Shown here: positions 1 through 8,108 of the stretch, piece by piece | How positions within the stretch are numbered: position 1 is the stretch's first letter | How the letters are laid out: each line of letters opens with the position of its first letter | Origin: Novacetimonas hansenii JCM 7643 | GTDB taxonomy: Bacteria > Pseudomonadota > Alphaproteobacteria > Acetobacterales > Acetobacteraceae | Reading direction: 5' to 3' | Assembly: GCF_000964405.1 (NCBI RefSeq) | Contig: NZ_BANE01000023.1 | Location: forward strand, 1 to 33,936 | DNA length: 33,936 nt | The notes under the pieces: generated by a model | What the model was told of the DNA's origin: nothing | The model's database searches: none | The model's input: the letters and a program-made list of their open reading frames with translations, nothing else | Program-made: the position numbers and the translations under genes

Positions 1-98
1 CGAAAAAGGCGGCGTCTTCTGAAGCTTTTTGGAAAAAGCTTCACAAAAAACTTTTGTAATTTCAGTATGTTATTGAGACTGACTTTTCAAACAGTCTT
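1..98 (+). repeat. Partial MITE-like element, cut by window start
   Basis: This is the 3' part of the dispersed element described at 7221-7381. Position 1 aligns with about position 7286 of that copy. It has the hairpin GAAGCTTTTT / AAAAAGCTTC with GG between the arms, then the terminal TTTTCAAACAGTCTT. The last base differs from the GTCTC end of the complete copies. No coding capacity is visible. Confidence 0.8.
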
Positions 99-120
99 CA
101 GGAAACGCGGACCATGATAT

Positions 121-145
121 TTTTCAGGGCAGATCTGTCTGAAAA
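121..145. other. Inverted repeat downstream of the ABC exporter
   Basis: TTTTCAG and CTGAAAA flank the palindrome CAGATCTG. It lies about 95 bases 3' of the minus-strand exporter gene and could fold as a hairpin in its transcript. No clean T-run follows on the minus strand, so a terminator role is only possible. The rest of 99-239 shows no gene. Confidence 0.3.
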
Positions 146-239
146 TTTCGAAACATGTCGCCCCATATTCAAAGGAATTGAGGCAGAATCTCAAAATCAT
201 TCCTTATTTCATCAACGGCTTGTTTTGTTCGAAGCTTTC

Positions 240-1955
240 TCATGGCGGGGGCGGTAGGAAAAGGGCGCGCCCATCCGCAAGCCGCAGTTCATGCGGGTGA
301 AAGGCGCGGTCCCTTTCATGATGGCTGATGCTGATGATGGTCATGTGCGGCAGCGCCGCAAGCAGCGCGGCGTGGATGCGGCGCGTATTTTCGTCATCAA
401 GGGCGGAGGTCGCCTCGTCCATGAACAGCATGCCCGGCCGCTGCAGCAGGACACGCGCCATGGCGATACGCTGTGCCTCGCCAGGGGACAGGATCGTGTC
501 CCATTGTGCCTCCTCGTCCAGCCGCGCGGCGCAGGCGTCAAGGTTCACGGTATGCAGGACCGCTTCATACCGGGCATCGTCATGGCTGCACGCCGCATGG
601 GGATAGGACAGGACCGCACGCAGGCTGCCATGGGGCAGATAGGTGCGCTGCGGCAGGAACATGCAGTTCCCCCTGTCAAGGGTGATGGTGCCGTGGCCAT
701 GTTCCCACAGGCCCGCGATGGCGCGCAGCAGGGTGCTCTTGCCCGTTCCGGACGCCCCGCGCACCAGCCAGCGTTCCCCCCCATCGACATGCAGGGCTGG
801 AATATGCAAAAGCTGCCTGCCATCGGGATGATGCAGGACAAGGTCGCGGATATCGAGGCCGGGCGCTGGCGTGTCGATATGTGTGATGCGCGTGCGGGGC
901 GGCAGGCTGACGGTGCGTTCGAATTCGTGCAGGCGCTGCATGACCGAGCGCAGGGTGGCAAGGTCGGTATAATTGTTCATGAACCATTGCAGGCTGCGCC
1001 GGACCTGCATGAACGCTGCATTGATGCGTGAATATTCCCCAAAGGTCAGCGCGTGGGCCACCAGTTTCGGCAGCAGCAATACCCACAGGATGATCGACGC
1101 GGTGCCATTGAACAGGTCGCCCACGAAATTCGCCCGCCATGTATAGGTTACGACGCTGCGCCAGTTATGGGCGATCGTGCGCAGATAATGTGAAAGACGC
1201 AGGTTTTCTGCGTCCTCGCCCCGGCTGAAGGCGATCTGTTCGGAATTGCGCCGCATGTCGATCAAGGCCGCGCGCAGGTCCGCGTCGAAATGCTGTTGCC
1301 TGTAATCGGCTTCGATCAGGGGGCTTCCCATCTTTTCCATAAGGATTGACGCCCCCAGCGTTGCAAGGATGGTGCCCAGAAGAAGGTAGCCTGAAACACG
1401 AAGATGATGCCCGGACCAGCTCATGTCGATGCTGCCGCCGATTTCCCAAAGCACAATGGAAAATGACAGCAGCGTCGTCACGGCCTGTATGCCATCAAGG
1501 GCCATGCGCAGGCTCAGCACCGTCATCTGCGACAGATCATCGGCAATACGCTGGTCAGGGTTGTCGCCCGTCGCGGTTCCATGTTCCATCCGGTAATACG
1601 CCGTATCGGACAGGTACCGCCGCAGATAGACCCGTGTGTTCCACAGCCGCCAGCGCATCGACAGCACCTGCGTCAGGTAGGTCTGCAGGACATAGCATCC
1701 GCTGGAAAGGACACAGACTGCGATATAGGGGGGCAGCAGCCACAGGCAGGTTTCCACCCTGTAGGCGAACATGGCATCAAAGAACTGCTGGTTCCACCGG
1801 CCGAACCACACCGCCGTACGGACATAGATGAATGACAGCCCCACGATCGTGGCCAGCATCGCCAGTGGGGCCCATTTCTCGTGTGAACGCCAGTAGGGCA
1901 GCACGACCGTCCAGTCGGACAGGGAGTGGCGGGCAGGGGGATCAGTATGTCGCAC
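240..1955 (-). CDS. SbmA/BacA-YddA type ABC transporter, fused membrane and ATPase domains
   Basis: The 571-residue protein is a half-transporter with an N-terminal membrane domain (about residues 1-345) and a C-terminal ATPase. The membrane part has several hydrophobic spans and the family-typical DNPDQRI segment (131-137). The ATPase has Walker A GASGTGKS (400-407), signature LSPGEAQR (489-496) and Walker B MLFMDEA (509-515), followed by TSALD. Members of this group (ABC_membrane_2; YddA, and the ATPase-less SbmA/BacA) move peptides, vitamin B12-like molecules or antimicrobial peptides across the inner membrane. The start codon lies inside the end of the upstream receptor gene (14-base overlap), so the two are probably translationally coupled. 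The neighbour suggests a role in handling the siderophore or peptide ligand of that receptor; this is inference. Transport direction cannot be read from sequence. Confidence 0.9.
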   Translation of the reverse strand: MRHTDPPARHSLSDWTVVLPYWRSHEKWAPLAMLATIVGLSFIYVRTAVWFGRWNQQFFDAMFAYRVETCLWLLPPYIAVCVLSSGCYVLQTYLTQVLSMRWRLWNTRVYLRRYLSDTAYYRMEHGTATGDNPDQRIADDLSQMTVLSLRMALDGIQAVTTLLSFSIVLWEIGGSIDMSWSGHHLRVSGYLLLGTILATLGASILMEKMGSPLIEADYRQQHFDADLRAALIDMRRNSEQIAFSRGEDAENLRLSHYLRTIAHNWRSVVTYTWRANFVGDLFNGTASIILWVLLLPKLVAHALTFGEYSRINAAFMQVRRSLQWFMNNYTDLATLRSVMQRLHEFERTVSLPPRTRITHIDTPAPGLDIRDLVLHHPDGRQLLHIPALHVDGGERWLVRGASGTGKSTLLRAIAGLWEHGHGTITLDRGNCMFLPQRTYLPHGSLRAVLSYPHAACSHDDARYEAVLHTVNLDACAARLDEEAQWDTILSPGEAQRIAMARVLLQRPGMLFMDEATSALDDENTRRIHAALLAALPHMTIISISHHERDRAFHPHELRLADGRALFLPPPP

Positions 1956-4305
1956 GCAGGGTCGCCATGAAATTGCGGGGGGCCGCGGGGAAGTTGAACT
2001 GCCACACGCCGCTGGCCCGTTCGTAATAATAACGGTTGGTCAGGTTGTTGGCATTGAGCTGCAGGCGTAAGTGCCGGTTGATGACATAGCCGATGACGCT
2101 GTCGATGGTCATGTATCCGCCCTGCACGGTGGTGGGATATCCGCCATGCAGGTTGCTGCTGGCGTCGATCCCCGCCCCGAGGCTCAGCCCCTTCAGACGG
2201 CCTGCGGGCAGGGTGTAATGTACCCATGACTTGAACATGTGGTGTGGCGAATACGCCCCCCCGAAATCCGCCGAGGACGGATTGGACAGCTTGGTATCAA
2301 GATAGGTATAGCCGATCGACACACTGAGGTTCGGCAGGATCTCCCCGTCCATCTGTGCCTCCCATCCCTGTCGGCGAATGGGGCCGGTGGTGATGTAAAA
2401 TCCGACATGTTCAGGGTCCGACAGCGGCTGGTTGACGCTTTCCATCCGAAACAGCGCGGTCGAGATATTGAGGCGACCGTGGAAATACTCCCCCTTGAAC
2501 CCGGTTTCCACCTGGTTTCCCAATTGTGGCGCAAGCCCGCCGCCGCGATAGCGCATATCCCCCACCGATGGGGTGAAGATGCTGGCATAACTGGCGTACC
2601 ACGACAGGTGCGGGGTGATCTGGTACACACTGCCCAGATAGGGCGTCAGTTGGGCATGGATGTCCGACCGCGTCGCCCACGCCCCGCGCGGCGACGGAGA
2701 GGTGTCGCGCGCATGTTCGTAAAAGCGCGAGACGCGCCCGCCAAGCACCACCGACAGGCCCCGGACGGGTTCAAGCCGCAGTTGCCCGTAAAACCCCCAC
2801 TGATAGGCAGCATCATCCCTGCCTTCGGCCCCGCCAGAGGACGCGGCATAGCTGACGCTGCCTGCGGCAGGGGCCGGGATGGCGGCGGTGTTGCGGATGC
2901 TGATATTGTCATATACGCCACTGCCCGTAATGTCGGGATAGGCCACGTACTGGTCATATGAATTGTAATTGAAGCCCGCCAGCAGGTGATGCGTATGATG
3001 GAACAGGCGGAACGCACCTGTGGCATAGATATCGGCGGAGCGTGAAGAGTTCGTCCCCTTCTGCGCGGAAATGCCCTGGTCCTCATAGGTCAGCAGGCCG
3101 CTTTTCGCGCCGATGGTCGTCCAGGGTTCATTATAGAGCATGTCATAGCTCTGGTCATAAAATGTCCCGCGTGCCGTCAGCGTCCAGTTCCGTCCGATCT
3201 TTTGTGACAGTGACACGGCAGTCTGCTGTGTCATGTAGTTGCTGTAGCCCCATGGTTGGGACGGATTGGCCGACCGCCCACCATACCACAGCGTCCTGTC
3301 CGTTGTGACCGGCAGGCCGAAATAGGGCGCGGTAATGTCCTGCTGCTGTGCCGCGTGGGAGACAAGGAAGGTTGTCGTGGGCGTGATATCCCATTCCAGC
3401 GCGCCATAGGCCTGCCATTTGCGCGAATGGGAATACTGATAGAAATAGCGGTTGTCCTCAAACAGGTCCGCAGTGCGAAAGCGGAGTGTCCCCGAACGGT
3501 TGAGCGGCGTGCTCAGGTCGATGTCGGCGCGATAGTGGTCAAAGCTGCCGACGCTTGCCGCACCGCTGAGGGCGAAATCGTGTCCCGGTTTTTTTGTCAC
3601 CTCGTTAACCACGCCGCCTGCGCCGCCAGCCCCCTGCAACAGCCCGGCAGAGCCGCGCAGGACCTCGATACGTTCATACATCGACAGGTCGAAGGTCGCG
3701 TTGTTGAGCGTCCCTGCCGCATTGGGCGTGCCGTCAAGCGACGTCGTAAGCTGGTAGCCGCGGGAATAGAAATTCGAATTCGCGCTTGACCCTGGCAGGA
3801 CGCGGATGCCGTTCACCTGCCGCATTGCGTCCGTCATCGTCAGCATGTTGGAATCCTGCATGCGTTCTTGTGTGATGACGGAAACCGAATGCGGTACATC
3901 CTTCAGCGCAACGCCCGATTTGCCCCACAGGTCGGTTGTGGGCACCGTATAGGACCCACGGTTGGCCCTGACCTCTATGGCTTCAGGCCGGGGCAGGGTG
4001 CTGTCGGTCTGGGGTGAGGGGACGGCCCTGGTGGTGGCATGTGTGCGGGGGGCGGCTGTTGCCGTCCGGGCCGCGGTGGGTCGGGTAGGATTGGGTTGGA
4101 CAGCACTGGGTTGTGCAGCACGGGTCCGAACCGGATTGGGCCGGGCTGGATTGGTCCGGGTTTGGGGGGGATGATGTGGGGTTGCATGGGCGTGATGTGC
4201 GATCATGCATCCGCACAGGAGGATTCCGGCCGGGATGACCCCGACCAGAACAATCCGGGCCGGGATGATCCCGACAGGCCCGGACGCCTTTGAAAAACGC
4301 GACAT
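1942..4305 (-). CDS. TonB-dependent siderophore receptor (FpvA/FhuE-like)
   Basis: The 787-residue protein is an outer-membrane receptor of the TonB siderophore family. A signal region (about 1-41) has an internally repeated hydrophobic core (VGIIPARIVL / VGVIPAGILL). It is followed by a Pro/Ala/Thr/Arg-rich linker (42-107) and a TonB-box-like EAIEVRA (108-114). The plug starts near VPHSVSVITQ, includes the ERIEVLRGSAGLLQG segment, and the 22-strand-type barrel ends in the aromatic RATY. No N-terminal STN signalling domain is present, so it is not a transducer-type receptor. AGGA sits about 10 bases before the start codon. It follows the DUF2946-type gene by 51 bases and overlaps the exporter gene. 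The ligand is probably a ferric siderophore, but which one cannot be told. No copy of the GCGA...ATCAC 15-mer was seen upstream of this operon. Confidence 0.93.
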   Translation of the reverse strand: MSRFSKASGPVGIIPARIVLVGVIPAGILLCGCMIAHHAHATPHHPPQTRTNPARPNPVRTRAAQPSAVQPNPTRPTAARTATAAPRTHATTRAVPSPQTDSTLPRPEAIEVRANRGSYTVPTTDLWGKSGVALKDVPHSVSVITQERMQDSNMLTMTDAMRQVNGIRVLPGSSANSNFYSRGYQLTTSLDGTPNAAGTLNNATFDLSMYERIEVLRGSAGLLQGAGGAGGVVNEVTKKPGHDFALSGAASVGSFDHYRADIDLSTPLNRSGTLRFRTADLFEDNRYFYQYSHSRKWQAYGALEWDITPTTTFLVSHAAQQQDITAPYFGLPVTTDRTLWYGGRSANPSQPWGYSNYMTQQTAVSLSQKIGRNWTLTARGTFYDQSYDMLYNEPWTTIGAKSGLLTYEDQGISAQKGTNSSRSADIYATGAFRLFHHTHHLLAGFNYNSYDQYVAYPDITGSGVYDNISIRNTAAIPAPAAGSVSYAASSGGAEGRDDAAYQWGFYGQLRLEPVRGLSVVLGGRVSRFYEHARDTSPSPRGAWATRSDIHAQLTPYLGSVYQITPHLSWYASYASIFTPSVGDMRYRGGGLAPQLGNQVETGFKGEYFHGRLNISTALFRMESVNQPLSDPEHVGFYITTGPIRRQGWEAQMDGEILPNLSVSIGYTYLDTKLSNPSSADFGGAYSPHHMFKSWVHYTLPAGRLKGLSLGAGIDASSNLHGGYPTTVQGGYMTIDSVIGYVINRHLRLQLNANNLTNRYYYERASGVWQFNFPAAPRNFMATLRATY

Positions 4306-4356
4306 GGATTGCGATCCTGAACTGACATGAAACCAGTCAGCAGGACAGGCGTGCGA

Positions 4357-4950
4357 TCACGTCGTGCCACATACCCTGTTGGGTGATGGGGCTGTCGCGT
4401 GGGGGAACGTGGCCTGTGGTCCTGCTGACGCCAGGGGGCATTCAGCAGGGGGGCCGCGTGAGGGGGGAACGCCCGGGGAAATTGCCGGGGGCGCACGCGG
4501 TTGTCCCGGACGGGCATGCGGGCGTGCCCACGCCATCGGCGGCAGCGGCATGAACGGCAGTGCCGCCAGTGCGATGGCGGGCAGGTGCAGCAGCGGGCAC
4601 AGCGTGCATGACCCGTCATGGTCATGGCGGGATGTATCATGGTCGGGAGTGTGGTCACGACCATGGCTCGGACCATGGAGGATGGCCCGGCCGGTGAGAT
4701 GGGTCATGGCCTGCGCCAGAGCGCGATGCGGGCCGTCCTCCATGACCATTGTGGCGGCGTCTTTGCATCCCATGTCCGCCATGGGGGCGATATCAATACC
4801 GGTCAGGCGTTCAATCGTGGCGCGTGGCATTTCCCCCGGCAGCGCGCGGCTCAGGACCAGCAACTGCCCCACAAAGCCCAGCAACGTGCACACAACAACC
4901 AGCCACCGGATGGTGGCCATGCCTGTCACAGGATGGGAAATGCGTGCCAT
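4357..4950 (-). CDS. DUF2946-type small membrane protein upstream of the siderophore receptor
   Basis: The 197-residue protein has one N-terminal hydrophobic segment (about 13-33), a His/Asp-rich stretch ending in HDHDGSCTLCPLLHLPA (109-125) and a second hydrophobic segment (about 121-141), then a Pro/Ala-rich tail. The His cluster followed by CxxCP and a hydrophobic helix is the pattern of DUF2946 proteins, which often sit beside TonB-dependent receptors; their function is not established, though metal handling has been proposed from the His/Cys residues. It is 51 bases upstream of the receptor on the same strand and likely leads that operon. An alternative start is Met11. An overlapping opposite-strand frame exists, but context and the CxxC motif favour this one. 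Confidence 0.7.
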   Translation of the reverse strand: MARISHPVTGMATIRWLVVVCTLLGFVGQLLVLSRALPGEMPRATIERLTGIDIAPMADMGCKDAATMVMEDGPHRALAQAMTHLTGRAILHGPSHGRDHTPDHDTSRHDHDGSCTLCPLLHLPAIALAALPFMPLPPMAWARPHARPGQPRAPPAISPGVPPSRGPPAECPLASAGPQATFPHATAPSPNRVCGTT

Positions 4951-4989
4951 GAAGCGGAAAGATATGCCTTTTTTTCACGAATGCGTGGC

Positions 4990-5018
4990 AATGTCGGTCA
5001 CGCCGTAAGGCTTGTCAA
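4990..5018 (-). promoter_or_regulatory. Candidate sigma-70 promoter for the DUF2946-receptor-exporter operon
   Basis: Reading the minus strand, TTGACA (5018-5013) is followed after 17 bases by GACATT (4995-4990), about 40 bases before the start codon of the DUF2946-type gene. The -35 is perfect and the -10 is weak. Its -35 overlaps that of a plus-strand candidate. Confidence 0.4.
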
Positions 5019-5039
5019 ATCGGCTGGCGGGCATATTGT
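5012..5039 (+). promoter_or_regulatory. Candidate divergent promoter for the class-A-like serine hydrolase
   Basis: TTGTCA (5012-5017) and TATTGT (5034-5039) are separated by 16 bases on the plus strand, upstream of the gene starting at 5170. The -35 shares bases with the minus-strand candidate promoter, so the two polymerases could not bind at once. The support is only consensus-like spacing. Confidence 0.3.
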
Positions 5040-5169
5040 GTCGAACGCGTAATGGTGCGACAGTGCGCCCGAACGCATTCCCCCCCCGTCATGGATGGCA
5101 GGCGGTCTGGCGTCCGTGCTGCATGAACGTCCGGCCCACCCACCGGGCCGATTTACGGAAGGAAAGGTC

Positions 5170-6099
5170 ATGTCCGGTATCTTTGCAATGTTGCGGCGTG
5201 GCGTCATGACCGCCACGGTTGGGCTGGTATGTGCCGCCGCCCCGGTGCAGGCCGCAACGCTGGCGCAGGATGTGGCAAAAACCGTATCAGGGCAGCCGGG
5301 GTCTTTCGCCGTCTATGCCGCGATGTCGGGACAGCGCCCGCAGGTCTGCCTGAACTGCACGGATTACATCAACGCCGCCAGCACCATGAAACTGTTCGTG
5401 ATGGACGCGGCCTATGACATGTTTACGCGTGGCACCCTTCAGCCGCAGGAGACGATTGTGGTGCATAACCGCTTTCACTCCCTCGTAGGAACGCGGAGTT
5501 TCTCGCTGGAGCAGAAAGAGGATTCCTATGATCCGCTTTATGCGCAGATCGGCAGGCCCGTCACGGTGTCCGAACTGGTGCGTGTGATGATCCAGTACAG
5601 CAGCAACCTTGCCACCAACCTGATGGTCGAACGGATCGGCGTGCCCTATATCCATGCCGTCATGCATGCCCAGCACCTTAAGGGAGTGCGCTTTGGCCGC
5701 ATGATCGAGGATTATGACGCCAATGACAAAGGCATCCGTAACGAGATGACGGCAAAGGGGCTTGGCATGTTCATGCAGAAGCTCGACCAGGGAAAGATCG
5801 TAGGGCCCGCGCAAAGTGCCGCGATGATCGACATCCTGCGTGGCCAGACATTTAACGACATGATCCCTCCCGGCCTGCCGCCCGGAACCCCTGTTGCGCA
5901 CAAGACCGGATGGGTGGATGGCGTGCGCAATGACGCGGGCATTGTCTTCCTGCCTGATGGACGTCACTATATCCTTGTGATGCTGACGAAATCCCTGCCT
6001 GACGAGGCTGCGGGCATCCGGGTGCTGAATGGCATTTCCCGTCAGGTCTATGGCCATTTCGCCGCGTCACCCGCCATGGGTGCGCCAAAGGGCGGGTAA
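5170..6099 (+). CDS. Secreted class-A-beta-lactamase-like serine hydrolase
   Basis: From the ATG at 5170 the product is 309 residues. A frame 25 codons longer is open, but the internal start is preceded by GGAAAGG at good spacing and opens directly into a signal peptide (about 1-28, ending VQA|A). Penicillin-interactive motifs are present: S71-T-M-K74, S144-S-N146 and K245-T-G247. This marks a periplasmic acyl-serine hydrolase of the beta-lactamase2 / DD-peptidase fold. The Glu-x-x-Leu-Asn omega-loop motif used for deacylation by true class A beta-lactamases is not seen; the matching area reads IEDYDANDKG. Esterase, amidase or peptidase activity is as likely as beta-lactam hydrolysis. Two cysteines (60 and 63) sit close together before the nucleophile. 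The LysR gene follows 91 bases downstream on the same strand. Confidence 0.88.
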   Translation: MSGIFAMLRRGVMTATVGLVCAAAPVQAATLAQDVAKTVSGQPGSFAVYAAMSGQRPQVCLNCTDYINAASTMKLFVMDAAYDMFTRGTLQPQETIVVHNRFHSLVGTRSFSLEQKEDSYDPLYAQIGRPVTVSELVRVMIQYSSNLATNLMVERIGVPYIHAVMHAQHLKGVRFGRMIEDYDANDKGIRNEMTAKGLGMFMQKLDQGKIVGPAQSAAMIDILRGQTFNDMIPPGLPPGTPVAHKTGWVDGVRNDAGIVFLPDGRHYILVMLTKSLPDEAAGIRVLNGISRQVYGHFAASPAMGAPKGG

Positions 6100-6190
6100 C
6101 GGGGGAGCTTCTGGCGCGTCCCTGATATGCCCCGGGTGTGTCGCGCGGCGGCATTGCCTAACCAGCCAGCGTACGGGGACCGTGTAAGAC

Positions 6191-7084
6191 ATGCGACTGC
6201 GTCAGATTGAAGTTTTTTATGCGATCATGACGACGGGATCACTGCGTCGCGCGGCAGAGGTGCTGCATGTTTCGCAGCCCGCCGCAAGCAAGGTGCTGCG
6301 TTATGCCGAGCAGTCGTTGGGCTTTGCCCTGTTCGAGCGTACGGGCGGTCGCCTCGTCCCCACGCGTGAGGCGCAGATCATGCTGCCGCATGTCAACACG
6401 ATCTTTGCCAAGCTGTCCGACCTCAAGCGCCTGACGGACAATCTGCGTTATGCCCGTGACGGGCATTCGATCAATATCGGCTGTGTCCCCAGCCTTGGCC
6501 TCAGCCTCGTGCCACGGGTGATCCAGCGTTACCATGCCGACCATCCCGGAACGGAATTGACGGTCGATACCCTTCACGGTACCGAAATCGTGTCGCGTAT
6601 CCTAAATCATGACCTCGACCTTGGGATCGTGTTTGGCGATTATTCCTGCGACGGCGTCAGTTCCCATCACATCGCGGATGTGCCGCTGCTGCTGATTGAT
6701 GGCGGGGACGGCACCGATGGCCCGGTCGTTATGGAACGGATCAACCCCGCCCGTTACATCGGGTTGAGTGAAAATGATCCCACTGCGCGCCTGCTGGATA
6801 TGGCGATGGAGGAGGCGGGCCTCTGTACCGCCCCGTCGGTGCGGGTGCGCACGCATTACATGGCGGCCGAGCTGGTGCGACTGGGGGCGGGGTGCGCCAT
6901 CGTGGATGCCCTGACCGCGCTGCATCACCCCGGCCTGTCGAAACCGCACGAACTCTCGCCCCCCCTCTATGTGGCATGCACGGTGCTGTTTCGTGCGGAT
7001 TACGCGCTTTCGCATATTTCGCGTGATATCCTGTCGCTTTTGCGTACGGAACTTGATGTTGACCTTGGGCGGCTGCGGTGCTGA
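6191..7084 (+). CDS. LysR-family transcriptional regulator
   Basis: The 297-residue protein has an N-terminal winged helix-turn-helix (about 1-60, with GSLRRAAEVLHVSQPAASKVLRYAEQ-type recognition region) and a LysR substrate-binding domain beginning near residue 90. The N-terminal pattern (MRLRQIEVFYAIMTTGSL) resembles regulators of the OccR/NocR style that sense amino-acid derivatives, but I cannot assign an effector. It lies 91 bases after the class-A-like hydrolase on the same strand, with no terminator seen between, so the two may be co-transcribed. Its targets may include that hydrolase or the nearby receptor and hydrolase genes; this is inference. Confidence 0.9.
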   Translation: MRLRQIEVFYAIMTTGSLRRAAEVLHVSQPAASKVLRYAEQSLGFALFERTGGRLVPTREAQIMLPHVNTIFAKLSDLKRLTDNLRYARDGHSINIGCVPSLGLSLVPRVIQRYHADHPGTELTVDTLHGTEIVSRILNHDLDLGIVFGDYSCDGVSSHHIADVPLLLIDGGDGTDGPVVMERINPARYIGLSENDPTARLLDMAMEEAGLCTAPSVRVRTHYMAAELVRLGAGCAIVDALTALHHPGLSKPHELSPPLYVACTVLFRADYALSHISRDILSLLRTELDVDLGRLRC

Positions 7085-7190
7085 GGCTTCCGCACGGAAA
7101 TCCTGATATTAAAAATATGGTTTAATCATAAGAAAATTTCTGATGAATTCCTTTTTGGTATCACCCTCGACAAGATTTTTTATTGTTCCT

Positions 7191-7257
7191 GGAGGGATAT
7201 TTGAGAATGGCCAATATGAAGAGACTGTTTAAAAAACAAATCATTGATAAAAAATAA
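7191..7257 (+). other. Stranded Shine-Dalgarno and short ORF running into a MITE
   Basis: A strong GGAGGG (7191-7196) lies 10 bases before an ATG (7207) that opens a 16-codon frame, most of which lies in the element starting at 7221. Removing the element and one GAA duplication joins ATG GCC AAT ATG to AAT AAG GGA at 7383 onward, giving a 25-codon frame ending SDIFQGS. This suggests the insertion hit the start of a small gene or leader peptide, but neither form has a recognisable product. Confidence 0.3.
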
Positions 7258-7381
7258 GAAAAGTTTTGGGGTGCCGACTTTTTTTCAAAAAGGCGTCGTC
7301 TTCTGAAGCTTTTTGGAAAAAGCTTCACCAAAAACTTTATAATTTCAGTGTGTTATCAAGCCAGACTTTTCAAATGGTCTC
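7221..7381 (+). mobile_element. MITE-like element, complete copy A (161 bp)
   Basis: The element begins GAGACTGTTT and ends GGTCTC, an imperfect terminal inverted repeat. It holds the central hairpin GAAGCTTTTT/AAAAAGCTTC and no convincing gene. It is flanked on both sides by GAA (7218-7220 and 7382-7384), consistent with a 3-bp target duplication. Copy B at 7770-7930 has the same length in the opposite orientation and is roughly 80% identical by eye. The termini and duplication suggest mobilisation in trans by a transposase not in this window. Confidence 0.8.
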
Positions 7382-7769
7382 GAATAAGGGAAGAAGAGGC
7401 TTCCAATATATTCCTTTTTATGGATCTGATATATTCCAAGGTTCGTGAAGGCATGAAAGCATAAAAATTCGGTATCATAAAGGTTTTTTGCAATATATCA
7501 GAGCCTGACGCAAAAAGCGGTTTGAGTGGTTTTGGGTAGGAAACAACGCTGCGTTGGGATCAAATCTTATGAGGCAGATTGTCCCCAACCTCATGACCAT
7601 AAATCGCGATTGAGAAAGCAAAACAACCTATCCGGCCTTCACTGTGAACATCAGCGTTTCTTGAGTAACTGAAATAAATCAATTGATTTTCGGTCAGGAT
7701 TTCAGTTTTTCAAAAGACCTTATATTGGACGTTTAAAAATCAGGTAATCAAACACCACTTTATGTATCA
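7382..7769. other. AT-rich non-coding core between two inverted MITE copies
   Basis: These 388 bases lie between the inverted elements. I find no open frame with a ribosome site beyond the short frame ending near 7448, no known RNA gene and no transposase fragment. The base composition is AT-richer than the genes on either side. Confidence 0.5.
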
Positions 7770-7930
7770 GAGACTTTTTGAAAAGTAAGTCTCAATAACA
7801 TCCTGGAATTATAAAGATTTTTGGTGAAGCTTTTTCTAAAAAGCTTCGAAAGACGCCGCTTTTTTGAAATAAAGGCGACCCCTAAAAACTTTTCCTGTTT
7901 TTTGTCAATGAGTTGTTTTCAAACAATCTC
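7770..7930 (-). mobile_element. MITE-like element, complete copy B (161 bp, inverted)
   Basis: This is the inverted counterpart of the 7221-7381 copy. Read on the minus strand it begins GAGATTGTTTGAAAA and ends AAAGTCTC, with the same central hairpin. TCA lies directly on both sides (7767-7769 and 7931-7933), a different 3-bp duplication from copy A, so the two copies look like separate insertions rather than one large inverted-repeat element. Confidence 0.8.
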
Positions 7931-8108
7931 TCAGGCATGTTTTATGGATAAGGTTCTGCACGGCGGTCTGGCGGGTATTACGTAAGGTTAAGGGCGGGCA
8001 GCATCTCGTTACGCGACAGGGGGCAGGTTTCATGCTTTGCTGGCAGGTGGTGTCACATCATGTTTGTGACGACGTCCCTTTTCTTCAGCAGCGTCAGGAT
8101 GGCCGGTA
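7931..8108. other. Spacer upstream of the class-C-like hydrolase
   Basis: This spacer between MITE copy B and the next gene shows no ORF, RNA or clear promoter. Together with 7085-7930 it makes up about 1 kb without a recognisable gene. Confidence 0.4.

Noticed and set aside
4364-5008. 214-codon plus-strand frame opposite the DUF2946-type gene
   Set aside because: It has no family motif. The minus-strand frame has the CxxCP pattern, membrane helices and operon context.
7266-7448. 60-codon frame in the MITE region (KASSSEAFWKKLHQKL type)
   Set aside because: It reads through the element hairpin. The same pseudo-peptide appears wherever the repeat occurs, so it is not a gene.
7221-7930. A single large inverted-repeat transposon of about 710 bp
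   Set aside because: Each arm has its own terminal repeats and its own distinct 3-bp flanks, which fits two separate short insertions better; the core has no transposase.
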